DNA of 64,000 nt, from the NCBI GenBank assembly GCA_964419935.1, contig CAYQQJ010000015.1:27565-91564 (forward strand). The letters run 5' to 3'. Shown here in pieces: positions 8,081 through 16,066 of this stretch. The stretch comes from CAYQQJ01 sp964419935 (lineage in GTDB: Bacteria > Pseudomonadota > Gammaproteobacteria > Pseudomonadales > Cellvibrionaceae). Numbering within the stretch: the stretch's first letter is position 1; each line of letters starts with the position of its first letter. The notes below the pieces were generated by a model. The model was not told where the DNA came from and did no database searches. It saw only the letters and a program-made list of their open reading frames with translations. A program made the translations under genes and the position numbers.

Positions 8081-9166
8081 TTGGTAAACACCTGCAACAA
8101 AACACGCCTTTGTTCCCGTCGGCCCGTCGCCGCATTCTGCATTTCAGGCTCTCGCCTTCTCGCCACTGTTATCACAGCCATGAGTGTACTCGGCTGCGAG
8201 CAATATGAACCGCCGTCCCATTCATTTGAAGTCGCATCCGTGGGCGCTCAAGCGGCCGCCCTGTCCGACGATGGGCGCTACGCTGTTATCGGATCCGTCC
8301 ACCAGGGTGGCAGCCTCTGGCGCGTTTCCGACGGCGAACGCCTGTTCAACTGGAATCATGATAAAAACGAACAGACAGTTATTCGCTCGGCGGATTTTTC
8401 AGCCGATGGTCACCGGGTAGTCACCACTGACACCGCGACATTGGTGTTGTGGAATCGTGACAGCGGTGCTGCGGAGCGCTTCTGGCAAGCGCCGGGCGAG
8501 ATTCTTTCCGTCAGCCTGGACGCCGCAGGCAACAAGGCGCTGCTCGGCCTCACAACGGAATTGGCGGTACTGTTCGATGTGCGCCGGGGCGGGGTTTTGC
8601 AACGTCTGGATCACGGAGACCGGGTGACCAGCGTGGAGCTGTCCGCTGATGGCCAGTTTGCACTCACCGGCTCCGAGGATTTCACGGCAACCTTCTGGCA
8701 GCTCGATACCGGTAAGGCGCTGAACGAAATACAACACGACAACGAGGTGCGACTAGTAACACTCTCTCCCGACGCCTCTCTGGCACTCTCGGTCAGCAAG
8801 TACGACAAGGCTCTACTCTGGCACACGAGCAGTGGTGAAATTCACGGGGAAATTCCGCTGAGCGCCGAACGGCTAAAGCGGGGGCTGACGTTTACTGCCG
8901 CAGCCATCAGTGCTGACAATAAACTGTTACTAACTGGCCGCGCGGATGAAATCGTGGAATTGTGGGATATCGAGACGCTACAGAAACTGAAGCAATGGCG
9001 CCTGCCCAAGCGGGATAAATGGAAACCGACAGGAGCCGCAGTACTTGACGTAGCATTCAGTGACGAAAACTCCTCGCACCTTGTTGCCATTGCGTCCAAT
9101 GGCTTTGTTCATCAATTGGAAACAGCTACCCCAGAAAGCGAAAAGCCCGGGACCACGCTTCCGTAG
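8081..9166 (+). CDS. WD40-repeat lipoprotein
   Basis: 361 aa from a TTG start that has GGGAGG five bases upstream. Longer and shorter starts lack such a site. The N-terminus is Arg-rich and then hydrophobic, ending in a lipobox (SVLGC, Cys about residue 39), so a membrane-anchored lipoprotein is likely. The rest is a chain of WD40-like blades: AALSDDGRYAVIGS, SADFSADGHRVVTTD, SVELSADGQFALTGSED, LVTLSPDASLALSVSKYDK and ISADNKLLLTGRAD, consistent with a seven-blade propeller. No catalytic feature is visible. It is probably an envelope scaffold or binding protein, partner unknown. Confidence 0.82.
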   Translation: MVNTCNKTRLCSRRPVAAFCISGSRLLATVITAMSVLGCEQYEPPSHSFEVASVGAQAAALSDDGRYAVIGSVHQGGSLWRVSDGERLFNWNHDKNEQTVIRSADFSADGHRVVTTDTATLVLWNRDSGAAERFWQAPGEILSVSLDAAGNKALLGLTTELAVLFDVRRGGVLQRLDHGDRVTSVELSADGQFALTGSEDFTATFWQLDTGKALNEIQHDNEVRLVTLSPDASLALSVSKYDKALLWHTSSGEIHGEIPLSAERLKRGLTFTAAAISADNKLLLTGRADEIVELWDIETLQKLKQWRLPKRDKWKPTGAAVLDVAFSDENSSHLVAIASNGFVHQLETATPESEKPGTTLP

Positions 9167-9175
9167 CCCCGGGCT
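9144..9175 (-). terminator. Terminator of fkpA, overlapping the WD40 stop codon
   Basis: Arms AGCCCGGG (9144-9151) and CCCGGGCT (9168-9175). Read leftward, the hairpin is followed by TTTTCGCTTT, the layout of a Rho-independent terminator for fkpA. It contains the stop codon of the convergent WD40 gene. Confidence 0.7.
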
Positions 9176-9194
9176 CTCAATGCGGCTTTAAAGC

Positions 9195-9941
9195 TTACTC
9201 AGCCGCTGCAGGCTCTTCTTCCTGCTCTTGTTCACTGGAAGCGACGTCCAGCAGCTCCACTTCAAAGATAAGGGTTTCATTCGGGCCGATTGGGCCGGAA
9301 GTACCACCAGGGCCATAAGCCAGATCCGACGGAATAGTCAGTTCCCACTTGTCACCTACCTGCATCAATTGCAGCGCTTCGATCCAGCCGGGGATAACAC
9401 CGTTAACGGGGAATGTTGCGGGCTGGCCGCGTTCAACCGAGCTATCGAATACGGTACCGTCAATCAGACGACCCGTATAGTGAACAGTAACCTGATCTTC
9501 AGCGGCAGGGGTTGCACCATCACCTTCGGTAATCACCTTGTACTGCAGCCCGCTTTCAGTTGTTTCCACACCTTCTTTGCCGGCGTTTTCAGCCAAATAG
9601 GTTTCGCCTTCCTGTTTGTTCTCTTCAGCGGCCTTCGCCATCGCTTCCTGCTGTTTCGCTTGTTGCTGCGTCTGGAAAGCGGTCATAGCGGCCTGGCTTT
9701 CTTCGTCGTTCAGTCGCGACTCTTTATCACCTGCCACATCGGATACAGCGAGACTGATAGCATCAACATCAATGGTAAAGTTGCTGGCCTTGGCCTGGCT
9801 GGCCATGTTGTAGCCAACGATATAGCTGACTTTCTGTTCCAGTGTGTCCAGCTGAGTGGACGGCTCCTGCTTTTCCTCGCCACCACAAGCAGTCAACACA
9901 ATTGCCGTTGCGGCCATGCCTACTAAAAGATACTGTTTCAT
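9195..9941 (-). CDS. fkpA: FKBP-type peptidyl-prolyl isomerase, lipoprotein (FkpA/Mip type)
   Basis: Catalyses cis-trans proline isomerisation and acts as a chaperone in the envelope. 248 aa. Lipobox IVLTAC with Cys19 indicates a lipid anchor. Residues ~30-110 form the helical dimerisation domain, with the Gln- and Ala-rich helix QTQQQAKQQEAMAKAAEE. The C-terminal FKBP domain (~130-225) has VTVHYTGRLIDGTVFDSS, GVIPGWIEAL and IPSDLAYG. The tail is acidic (SSEQEQEEEPAAAE). In Pseudomonas an FKBP isomerase also sits between algQ and algP. It is convergent with the WD40 gene. Confidence 0.93.
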   Translation of the reverse strand: MKQYLLVGMAATAIVLTACGGEEKQEPSTQLDTLEQKVSYIVGYNMASQAKASNFTIDVDAISLAVSDVAGDKESRLNDEESQAAMTAFQTQQQAKQQEAMAKAAEENKQEGETYLAENAGKEGVETTESGLQYKVITEGDGATPAAEDQVTVHYTGRLIDGTVFDSSVERGQPATFPVNGVIPGWIEALQLMQVGDKWELTIPSDLAYGPGGTSGPIGPNETLIFEVELLDVASSEQEQEEEPAAAE

Positions 9942-10441
9942 AGTCTAGTCCCGTTATTGGTCTTTGGTTTTTCGTTAACGCCAACAGCAGGCGCTATTTA
10001 AAACTGAGCACAGACGATACACGTTTATGCGCGAATTCGCTAGATAGGGCTGCCCGCGTGAGCCATGCCTGACAGCGAGCCTCCTGACACATCGCCGACA
10101 GAGAGTCTGCAGACAGGGCGCGTCACTGATTGGATGAAGCAGGAGTCCGTGTCAGATTCACTTCGAGTGCCGATCAGGCAACTGCCGGATGATATTTAAT
10201 CCAGTCAGCCTATGCCGCTACAGTATTCACAGTTTCGTGCATTTCACGCGCTGCATTCCATCCCGGCCAGATGATCTGATAACAATTTCATCGCCCTATT
10301 GGCAATGAACGCCGATGCCAATAAAATTGGCCTCGATTTCGGCGTGGAACCGCGTAAACTTTTCGCAACCACAGGCTGTAAATCTTGTCTGTAGTTTTAG
10401 AACTCGATTCCACTCCATCTTTCATCATCAGGTACCTGCAC
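9942..10441. other. 500-bp divergent intergenic region (fkpA / algP)
   Basis: No convincing gene is seen on either strand. It must hold the leftward fkpA promoter and the rightward algP promoter. Short frames here lack ribosome sites. The last ~50 bases before algP can be read in frame with it, but they have no recognisable start signal. Confidence 0.5.
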
Positions 10442-11347
10442 ATGGCCGCACGAAAAAAAGTTACTGATCCTGTCGTGGATCTGGAAAAAGAAATTGCCAA
10501 ACTCACGACTCAACTCGACAAAGCCCGCGCTCAGCGCATTACCGCTGCTGACAAGGCATTCAATCAAACTCAGGGCAAAATGGCAAAAGCCAAGCAAAAG
10601 CTCGCTCAACTACGAGAGCGTCTGAGCAAGGCCAGCGCCTCGGCCGCAGGCAAAAAGACAGCCGCCGCCAAAACGCGAATCAGCAATGCCCGCGACGCAG
10701 TCGCAAACCAACGGCAGGAGCTCGACGCTCTCAAGGAGTTGTTGGCCGAGCAGAAGCAGGCATTGGCAGACCTGACAGCAGAGAAAAAAGCCGCAGACCA
10801 ATTGGCAAAGATCGTCGCAAAGACAGAGAAGGACCTGCTGAAGAAGCGCAACGCCAAAGCGAAATCCACAAAACGCGCGCCGGCAAAACGTGCGAAGCCC
10901 GCATCGACCAGCGCAGCCGCCAGCTCATCGACGAAGGCCGCTGCAAAGTCATCCAGTAAAGCGTCAGCGACGAAGCCCGCAAAAAAGAAATCCGCGAGCA
11001 AAGCAGCCAGCCCGGCGACCAAAGCCGATGCCCCCAAGAAAAAGCCGGCCGCTACCAAGGCAAAAGCGAAGACGCCATCCACCAGCGTGAAACGCAAGGC
11101 TGGCACACGCAGCACGGAAAAACCGGCAGCCAAACCAGCGGGCACACCGGCCCAATCAGCACCGGTAAAACCCGCCGAGAAGCAAGTGCCGCCGCCAGAG
11201 ATGCCATCCGCTGATAAAGCGGCACCCGCCCCTTCACCAACTACGCCGCCGGGCGTTCCGCAACCCGCCCAACAGTCTTCCAACGCAGCCGATGAACCGA
11301 ATCCACAGCAATCGGGTACAGGCAGCCTGTTCGGTTCAGATCACTAA
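10442..11347 (+). CDS. algP: AlgP-like histone H1-type DNA-binding protein
   Basis: 301 aa. The N-terminal ~140 residues are a long coiled coil (LEKEIAKLTTQLDKARAQ, KMAKAKQKLAQLRERL). The remainder is a low-complexity, strongly basic tail of Ala, Lys, Pro and Ser (AKRAKPASTSAAASSS, AKKKSASKAASPATK) ending in a more acidic GSLFGSDH. This is the architecture of AlgP/AlgR3, a nucleoid-associated, histone H1-like protein first described as a regulator of alginate genes in Pseudomonas. The position next to rsd/fkpA supports it. I chose the ATG at 10442 (MAARKK). The low-complexity tail is likely to vary in length between strains. Confidence 0.8.
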   Translation: MAARKKVTDPVVDLEKEIAKLTTQLDKARAQRITAADKAFNQTQGKMAKAKQKLAQLRERLSKASASAAGKKTAAAKTRISNARDAVANQRQELDALKELLAEQKQALADLTAEKKAADQLAKIVAKTEKDLLKKRNAKAKSTKRAPAKRAKPASTSAAASSSTKAAAKSSSKASATKPAKKKSASKAASPATKADAPKKKPAATKAKAKTPSTSVKRKAGTRSTEKPAAKPAGTPAQSAPVKPAEKQVPPPEMPSADKAAPAPSPTTPPGVPQPAQQSSNAADEPNPQQSGTGSLFGSDH

Positions 11348-11359
11348 GATGATTGATGT

Positions 11360-11393
11360 CACGCCGGCAGCCCCTTAGGGGAAAGCCGGTGTG
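11360..11393. terminator. Terminator-like nested hairpin after algP
   Basis: Outer arms CACGCCGGC (11360-11368) and GCCGGTGTG (11385-11393) with one mismatch, and an inner palindrome CCCCTTAGGGG. It lies between the convergent ends of algP and the TIGR02444 gene. No strong T-run follows on either side. Confidence 0.5.
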
Positions 11394-11410
11394 CCAGCAA
11401 GCAATTAATG

Positions 11411-11902
11411 CTAGCGGCCTGGATAGACATGGATCGCCGCAGTACGTAGCGGCGACACCCATTCATCTGACGGCAGATGGAGGTATACGACGAGCCGATC
11501 GAGAGGTCGGAGGGTAGTGGTGTCAGAGGGTGGAACCGTTGTATCTGCCATGGGCATACATTCAAGCGCCTGCAACAGAGATTTCTCGATGGCCAGTTCC
11601 GCCGCGAGAATATGCCCGCGAACCTGCTCCGCAACCTCAGCACTCAGAGACGCCTCGGCCTTGATAAAGCGCCGAGCCTGACGTAGCGGCACCAGTGCCG
11701 GATCATTCACGCGGCGAACGCGCCTATAGCCACTGTGCAGAATGTCGTCGGCCAGTTCTTCCTTGCGTACATCAAGCCACGCGCACCATAAGAGTATCAG
11801 AACGTTGACCTGCTGCTGGTCTTGCAGATAGAGACATAACTCTTCAATGCCGGGTTCGGCATATAGCCTCTGACAAAATTCCCAGAGGTCACTGGCAGGC
11901 AC
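11411..11902 (-). CDS. TIGR02444 / DUF2390 family protein
   Basis: 163 aa, cytoplasmic, probably all-helical, function unknown in the family as I know it. Typical pieces are LWEFCQRLYAEPGIEELCLY, LQDQQQVNVLILLWCAWLD and the middle RRVNDPALVPLRQARRFIK. The GTG at 11902 is chosen because GGAG stands seven bases before it. The TTG two codons upstream would be too close to that site. It follows trmB by 24 bases on the same strand and probably belongs to the DUF423-trmB transcript. A member of this family also lies near algP in Pseudomonas. Confidence 0.8.
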   Translation of the reverse strand: MPASDLWEFCQRLYAEPGIEELCLYLQDQQQVNVLILLWCAWLDVRKEELADDILHSGYRRVRRVNDPALVPLRQARRFIKAEASLSAEVAEQVRGHILAAELAIEKSLLQALECMPMADTTVPPSDTTTLRPLDRLVVYLHLPSDEWVSPLRTAAIHVYPGR

Positions 11903-11926
11903 AATCAAACTCCGTCATAGAAGACA

Positions 11927-12712
11927 CTATGCATTTTTGCGAAAGATGATATCCCATACACCGTGCCCTCGCAGCTCACCACGGGTTTCGAATTTTGTCG
12001 TGGGCCGATAATCAGGTCGCTCGGCAAAACAATAACTGCTGGCGGTATTTTCAAAACCCGGCGCTGCACACATCACTTCCATCATGTACTGCGCGTAGTT
12101 TTCCCAGTCCGTAGCCATGTGGCAGATGCCGCCGGGTTTCAGCTTCTGCCGAATTATCGCAACAAATTCAGGCTGCACGATTCGACGCTTCTGGTGCTTT
12201 TTCTTGTGCCACGGGTCGGGAAAGAACAACTGGAAACGGTCCAGACTTTCATCAGCGATGCAATCAGCCAAAACGTCCAACGCATCCGCCATGTATACCC
12301 GAACATTACGCAGCTGCGCTTGGCCAGCATTGTTGATCAGCCGACCCACGCCGGGCGGATGCACTTCAATGCCGATAAAATCCGTCTCCGGCGAGTCAGT
12401 CGCCATGGTCACCAGGGAGTCACCCATGCCGAAACCCACCTCCAGCACTACCGGCGCACTGCGCCCGAAGGCTTCAGTGGTGGAGAGCGGTCCATCGAAC
12501 AAACTCAAACCATAGGCCGGCCACCAATTATCGAATGCTGCCCTCTGGCCATCGGTCATGCGCCCGGCACGAATGACGTAGCTGCGTATGGATTTTTTCT
12601 TGAACTCTGGTTTCGTGACGAGTTTCGTAACGGGTTTTGTGACAGGTTCCATGACCGGCTTCGTAACGGATTCGGTAATTGGTGTCGTAACGGGTTTCAT
12701 AACTGATTTCAC
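11927..12712 (-). CDS. trmB: tRNA (guanine46-N7)-methyltransferase TrmB with repeat-built N-terminus
   Basis: Methylates G46 in the variable loop of tRNAs using SAM. 261 aa. The core begins about residue 37 (KKKSIRSYVIRAGRMT) and has the SAM motif VLEVGFGMGDSL, then FIGIEVHPPGVG, FFPDPWHKKKHQKRR and ATDWENYA. All family hallmarks are present. The first ~36 residues are nine tetrapeptides of the type T/M-K/E-P-V encoded by 12-bp tandem repeats, which are not part of the enzyme fold. The start is GTG at 12712 with GAGAG upstream. An ATG at 12700, one unit later, is an alternative. Confidence 0.94.
   Translation of the reverse strand: MKSVMKPVTTPITESVTKPVMEPVTKPVTKLVTKPEFKKKSIRSYVIRAGRMTDGQRAAFDNWWPAYGLSLFDGPLSTTEAFGRSAPVVLEVGFGMGDSLVTMATDSPETDFIGIEVHPPGVGRLINNAGQAQLRNVRVYMADALDVLADCIADESLDRFQLFFPDPWHKKKHQKRRIVQPEFVAIIRQKLKPGGICHMATDWENYAQYMMEVMCAAPGFENTASSYCFAERPDYRPTTKFETRGELRGHGVWDIIFRKNA
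12605..12712 (-). repeat. 12-bp tandem repeat encoding the TrmB N-terminus
   Basis: Nine in-frame 12-base units, degenerate at third positions, related to ACGAAACCCGTT on the coding strand. They encode MKSV, MKPV, TTPI, TESV, TKPV, MEPV, TKPV, TKLV and TKPE. Unit length is a multiple of three, so gain or loss of units keeps the frame. Confidence 0.85.
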
Positions 12713-12726
12713 AAGCTCTCAATCCA

Positions 12727-13107
12727 TCAACTGCGCAAGGCGAACACCAACAGGCTGATCCAGCCCGCTATGAACAGTGCCCCGCCCAATGGCGTTATCG
12801 GACCCAGCCAGCGCGGGCCACCCAACGCAAGAAAGTACAGACTGCCACAGAACAACAGCATGCCCACGCTGAACAGCACCGCGCTGGTTGTGAGCGCGCT
12901 ACTGCGCAGGCTCTGCTGCATCAAAATACTTAGCCCGAGCAACGCCAGCGCGTGAACAAAGTGGTACTGCACCGCAGTTTGCCAGACGGACAATGCCCGC
13001 TCATCCAGCCGCGCTTTAAGTGCATGCGCGCCAAACGCGCCCAGCACCACAGCCAGCCCACCATTGGCGGCGGCTACTACCAGAAACAACTTGGGAATTA
13101 CTTGCAT
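12727..13107 (-). CDS. DUF423 family membrane protein (YgdD type)
   Basis: 126 aa with four predicted membrane segments. It has the family start VVAAANGGLAVVLGAFGAHALK, a central WQTAVQYHFVHALALL and a C-terminal GPITPLGGALFIAGWISL. Function is not established. The open frame extends upstream to 13170, but that start lies against the T-run of the rpoH terminator. The ATG at 13107 gives the usual family length, so I prefer it. It is the first gene of a leftward set with trmB. Confidence 0.85.
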   Translation of the reverse strand: MQVIPKLFLVVAAANGGLAVVLGAFGAHALKARLDERALSVWQTAVQYHFVHALALLGLSILMQQSLRSSALTTSAVLFSVGMLLFCGSLYFLALGGPRWLGPITPLGGALFIAGWISLLVFALRS

Positions 13108-13173
13108 GACAAAAGACGCTCGTTGGGAGCCAGACAGTCCTGGAATATTTTGGAAATGATGGGTGCTCAAAAA

Positions 13174-13199
13174 AAAAGCCGCGCATCGGCGCGGCTTTT
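13174..13199 (-). terminator. Rho-independent terminator of rpoH
   Basis: Perfect 11-bp stem AAAAGCCGCGC / GCGCGGCTTTT with a 4-base loop, 20 bases after the rpoH stop. On the leftward strand it is followed by a run of nine Ts. A textbook strong terminator. Confidence 0.92.
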
Positions 13200-13218
13200 C
13201 ATTCTACAGGGGAGTGGA

Positions 13219-14076
13219 TCAGGCTTCCATCATCACCCGAATTTTCTTCATGGCATTTTTTTCCAGCTGGCGTATGCGTTCGGCGGAAACACCGTATTCA
13301 TCAGCCAGGTCGTGAAGCGTGGCTTTTTCTTCATTCAGCCAGCGCTTCTGCAGAATATCCCGACTGCGATCATCCAGGTCGGTCATGGCTACCTGCAAAC
13401 CGTCAGCGCTGCTTGAACGCCAATCATCGTCTTCGAGCATGCGCGATGGATCATAGCGCTGATCTTCCAGGTAATTGGCCGGCGCCAGATAAGCCGTATC
13501 ATCATCTTCATCGGAGCCGGCATCGAAAGTCGCATCGAATGACGCCAAGCGTCCTTCCATATCATGTACATGCTGCACGTCGACGTTCAGATCAGCAGCA
13601 ACGGCCTTGGCTTCTTCATGAGTGAGCCAACCGAGACGCTTCTTTTTACCGCGCAGGTTGAAGAAGAGTTTGCGCTGGGCTTTGGTGGTGGCGATTTTCA
13701 CGATACGCCAGTTGCGCAGAATATATTCATGTATTTCCGCCTTGATCCAATGCACCGCAAAGGAGATCAGACGAACACCCTTTTCAGGATTGAAGCGCTT
13801 GACCGCTTTCATCAGGCCGACATTGCCTTCCTGGATCAGGTCAGCCTGGGGCAGCCCATAGCCGCCATAGGACTTGGCAATGTGAACCACAAATCGCAGG
13901 TGCGAGAGTACCAGACGGCGCGCGGCATCCAGATCTTCGCGATAATAGAGATCCTCTGCCAGAGCTTTTTCGTCTTCGGCAGACAATACCGGGTAACCAT
14001 TGACCGCCTGCATATACGCATTCAGGTTCTGACCCGGCGCAATGATTCCCGCAGACTGTAGACTAGTGCCCTTCAT
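13219..14076 (-). CDS. rpoH: RNA polymerase sigma-32 factor RpoH
   Basis: Heat-shock sigma factor. 285 aa. Region 2 contains LVLSHLRFVVHIAKSYGGYG, LPQADLIQEGNVGLMKAVKR and FAVHWIKAEIHEYILRNWR. It is followed by the RpoH box QRKLFFNLR that distinguishes sigma-32 from other sigma factors. Region 4 is at the C-terminus (LHDLADEYGVSAERIRQLEK). The ATG at 14076 is chosen because GGAGGT lies six bases upstream. A longer frame to 14121 would run through the -10 region of the proposed promoter. It lies downstream of ftsX in the common ftsY-ftsE-ftsX-rpoH order. Confidence 0.97.
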   Translation of the reverse strand: MKGTSLQSAGIIAPGQNLNAYMQAVNGYPVLSAEDEKALAEDLYYREDLDAARRLVLSHLRFVVHIAKSYGGYGLPQADLIQEGNVGLMKAVKRFNPEKGVRLISFAVHWIKAEIHEYILRNWRIVKIATTKAQRKLFFNLRGKKKRLGWLTHEEAKAVAADLNVDVQHVHDMEGRLASFDATFDAGSDEDDDTAYLAPANYLEDQRYDPSRMLEDDDWRSSSADGLQVAMTDLDDRSRDILQKRWLNEEKATLHDLADEYGVSAERIRQLEKNAMKKIRVMMEA

Positions 14077-14104
14077 TGTTTTACCTCCAGTAAACCAGCG
14101 ATAG

Positions 14105-14134
14105 AGTGTAGCACTCCGCATCCGCTATCGCCAA
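14105..14134 (-). promoter_or_regulatory. Probable rpoH promoter
   Basis: Leftward -35 TTGGCG (14129-14134) and -10 TACACT (14105-14110) with an 18-base spacer, placing the transcript start about 25 bases before the rpoH ATG. Confidence 0.5.
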
Positions 14135-14290
14135 GTGGCCGCCCGACCAGCCAATAATGCTGAAACCTCCGCCTCCTTATACAGGCTATACAGAGAGCCT
14201 TGATTGGGATTCACGCTGGACGGGCGGTTCTGTGCTCCCTGAGACCACAAGGTCGCGCAGCGGTTCAATTTATCTGTGCCTGTTTTACCC

Positions 14291-15352
14291 TTACTTCGGC
14301 TCAATCTGGCTCAGGTGGCGGCTAACCGCCAGCCAGGCGCCAAGCCAACCAATCAAGGTGCTCAGAGCCACAAGCGCGACATTGCCGGCAAATCCCAACC
14401 CGGCGAGCTGATAATCACTTTGATAGCTAGCCGCCAAGCGTGCCACGGAGCCGCTGATGGCCCAGTAGCCAAATGCCACCAGCACGCACGCGAGAATGCC
14501 ACCCATGAACCCGTACCAACCACCGGTATAAAGGAAGGGCCGGCGCACAAAACCATCAGTGCCGCCGACCAGCTTGGTCACCACAATCTCGTCACGGCGG
14601 TTTTCAATGGCCAGGCGAATAGTGTTGCCGATTGCCACCAGCAAGCCCAACGCCAGCAGGGCCGCCAGTGCGTAAACAATGCGCTGTCCGAGCACCATCA
14701 GCTCGCGCAGCCGCTTCACCCATTCCATATCGAGACTGACTTCGTCCACCAAGGGTTCTTGTGCCAGTTGTTCGGCCAGCAGCTTGATCTGCGCCGGCTG
14801 CCTGGTAGACGCACCAGGCGCGATGATCATTGAGGGTGGGAGGGGGTTTTCATCCAACGCGTCCAGTGCAACCGCAAAGCCCGATGTCGCGCGCAGATCC
14901 TGTATTGCCTGTTCGGGAGACACGTAGGTCAGCTCGGCAATTTCCGGCATCGCGGACAGCCGCTGTCGCAGCTCGTCAATCGCGAGGCCCTGTGCCCGCG
15001 CGTCCAGGTACAGGGATATCCGAGGGCTCGCGTCCCAGTTTTCTCCGAGCTGGTGAATATTGTTGAGCCCCACCAGCAAGGTGGCGGGCAGGGCCAGAGC
15101 AATGGCCACCACCAGAGCCGTCATCAGGGTTTGCATGGGCTGAGCCAAGAGCCGATTTAAACTGCCTGTCGCTGAAGCTCGATGGTGGCCCCAGTAGGCT
15201 TTGGATACATCGGAAAAACGGGTTTTGCGCTGCACCGCACCGCTCTGTACGGACCCGCTTTTGGGCGAGTGGCGTGGAGGTGACTCCGGCGCCTGGCGGG
15301 ACGCGCCACTTTTGCCTCTCCGCACACCAGTGCTTCTCATACCGGGGCTCAT
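14291..15352 (-). CDS. ftsX: Cell division protein FtsX
   Basis: Membrane partner of the FtsE ATPase. The FtsEX complex controls septal peptidoglycan hydrolysis. 353 aa with a basic cytoplasmic N-terminus (~75 residues), TM1 at ~75-97, the periplasmic domain (~98-220, ISLYLDARAQGLAIDELRQR), then three membrane segments including ALAALLALGLLVAIGNTIRL. ENRRDEIVVTKLVGGTDGFV is the conserved cytoplasmic coupling region. The start overlaps the ftsE stop by four bases (ATGA). Confidence 0.96.
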   Translation of the reverse strand: MSPGMRSTGVRRGKSGASRQAPESPPRHSPKSGSVQSGAVQRKTRFSDVSKAYWGHHRASATGSLNRLLAQPMQTLMTALVVAIALALPATLLVGLNNIHQLGENWDASPRISLYLDARAQGLAIDELRQRLSAMPEIAELTYVSPEQAIQDLRATSGFAVALDALDENPLPPSMIIAPGASTRQPAQIKLLAEQLAQEPLVDEVSLDMEWVKRLRELMVLGQRIVYALAALLALGLLVAIGNTIRLAIENRRDEIVVTKLVGGTDGFVRRPFLYTGGWYGFMGGILACVLVAFGYWAISGSVARLAASYQSDYQLAGLGFAGNVALVALSTLIGWLGAWLAVSRHLSQIEPK

Positions 15353-16017
15353 ACAAGCGCCCCGTCACGCGCAAGACGGCCATGGTCAAGAGTGAGCACC
15401 CGCTTACCCATAGCGCGTATGAGGGCCAGATCATGACTGGCAATCATCACGGTGACACCGACGCTGTTGAACTGGCGAAACAGCTGCATGATTTCCGCCG
15501 ACAGGGCAGGGTCCAGGTTGCCGGTGGGCTCATCCGCGAGCAGCAGCGTGGGCTTGTTGACCACGGCGCGGGCGATGCCCACCCGTTGCTGCTCTCCACC
15601 AGACAGAGTAATGGGGTTGGCTTTTTCCTTGTCGAGCAAACCGACCTTATCCAATGCCGCACGCACCCGGCGACCCACTTCCCGCGACTGATAACCGGCA
15701 ATTTGCAGGGGCAGGGCGATGTTTTCAAACACGCTACGGTCAAACAACAACTGGTGATTCTGGAACACCACGCCCACCTGACGGCGATGAAACGGCACCT
15801 GGCTGCGGCGCAAACGGTTGAGGTTACGCCCGGCAATAACCACCTGGCCCGTGGTCGCGCGCTCCATCAGCATGATCAGCTTCATAAGGGTACTTTTTCC
15901 GGCACCGGAATGGCCGGTCAAGAACAGCATTTCTCCTGCGGCAACATCGAACGAGACGCCGGAGAGCGCTTCCTGGCCGCTGACATAACGCTTGCTGACT
16001 TGGTGAAAATTGATCAT
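15349..16017 (-). CDS. ftsE: Cell division ATP-binding protein FtsE
   Basis: ABC ATPase that drives FtsX. 222 aa, standard length. Walker A GHSGAGKST, Q-loop VVFQNHQLL, signature LSGGEQQRVGIARA, Walker B LLLADEPTGNLD and switch His in ASHD are all present. The start MINFHQVSKRY at 16017 matches the family. It lies 49 bases after ftsY and overlaps ftsX by four bases, within a ftsY-E-X operon. Confidence 0.97.
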   Translation of the reverse strand: MINFHQVSKRYVSGQEALSGVSFDVAAGEMLFLTGHSGAGKSTLMKLIMLMERATTGQVVIAGRNLNRLRRSQVPFHRRQVGVVFQNHQLLFDRSVFENIALPLQIAGYQSREVGRRVRAALDKVGLLDKEKANPITLSGGEQQRVGIARAVVNKPTLLLADEPTGNLDPALSAEIMQLFRQFNSVGVTVMIASHDLALIRAMGKRVLTLDHGRLARDGALV

Positions 16018-16066
16018 GGTTTCTCTGCTGCCGGGTATCCGAGCACACCACCCGGCTCCATTATTA

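Noticed and set aside
13108..13170. N-terminal extension of the DUF423 gene to a TTG at 13170
   Set aside because: This start sits against the T-run of the rpoH terminator and has no ribosome site. The ATG at 13107 gives the family length.
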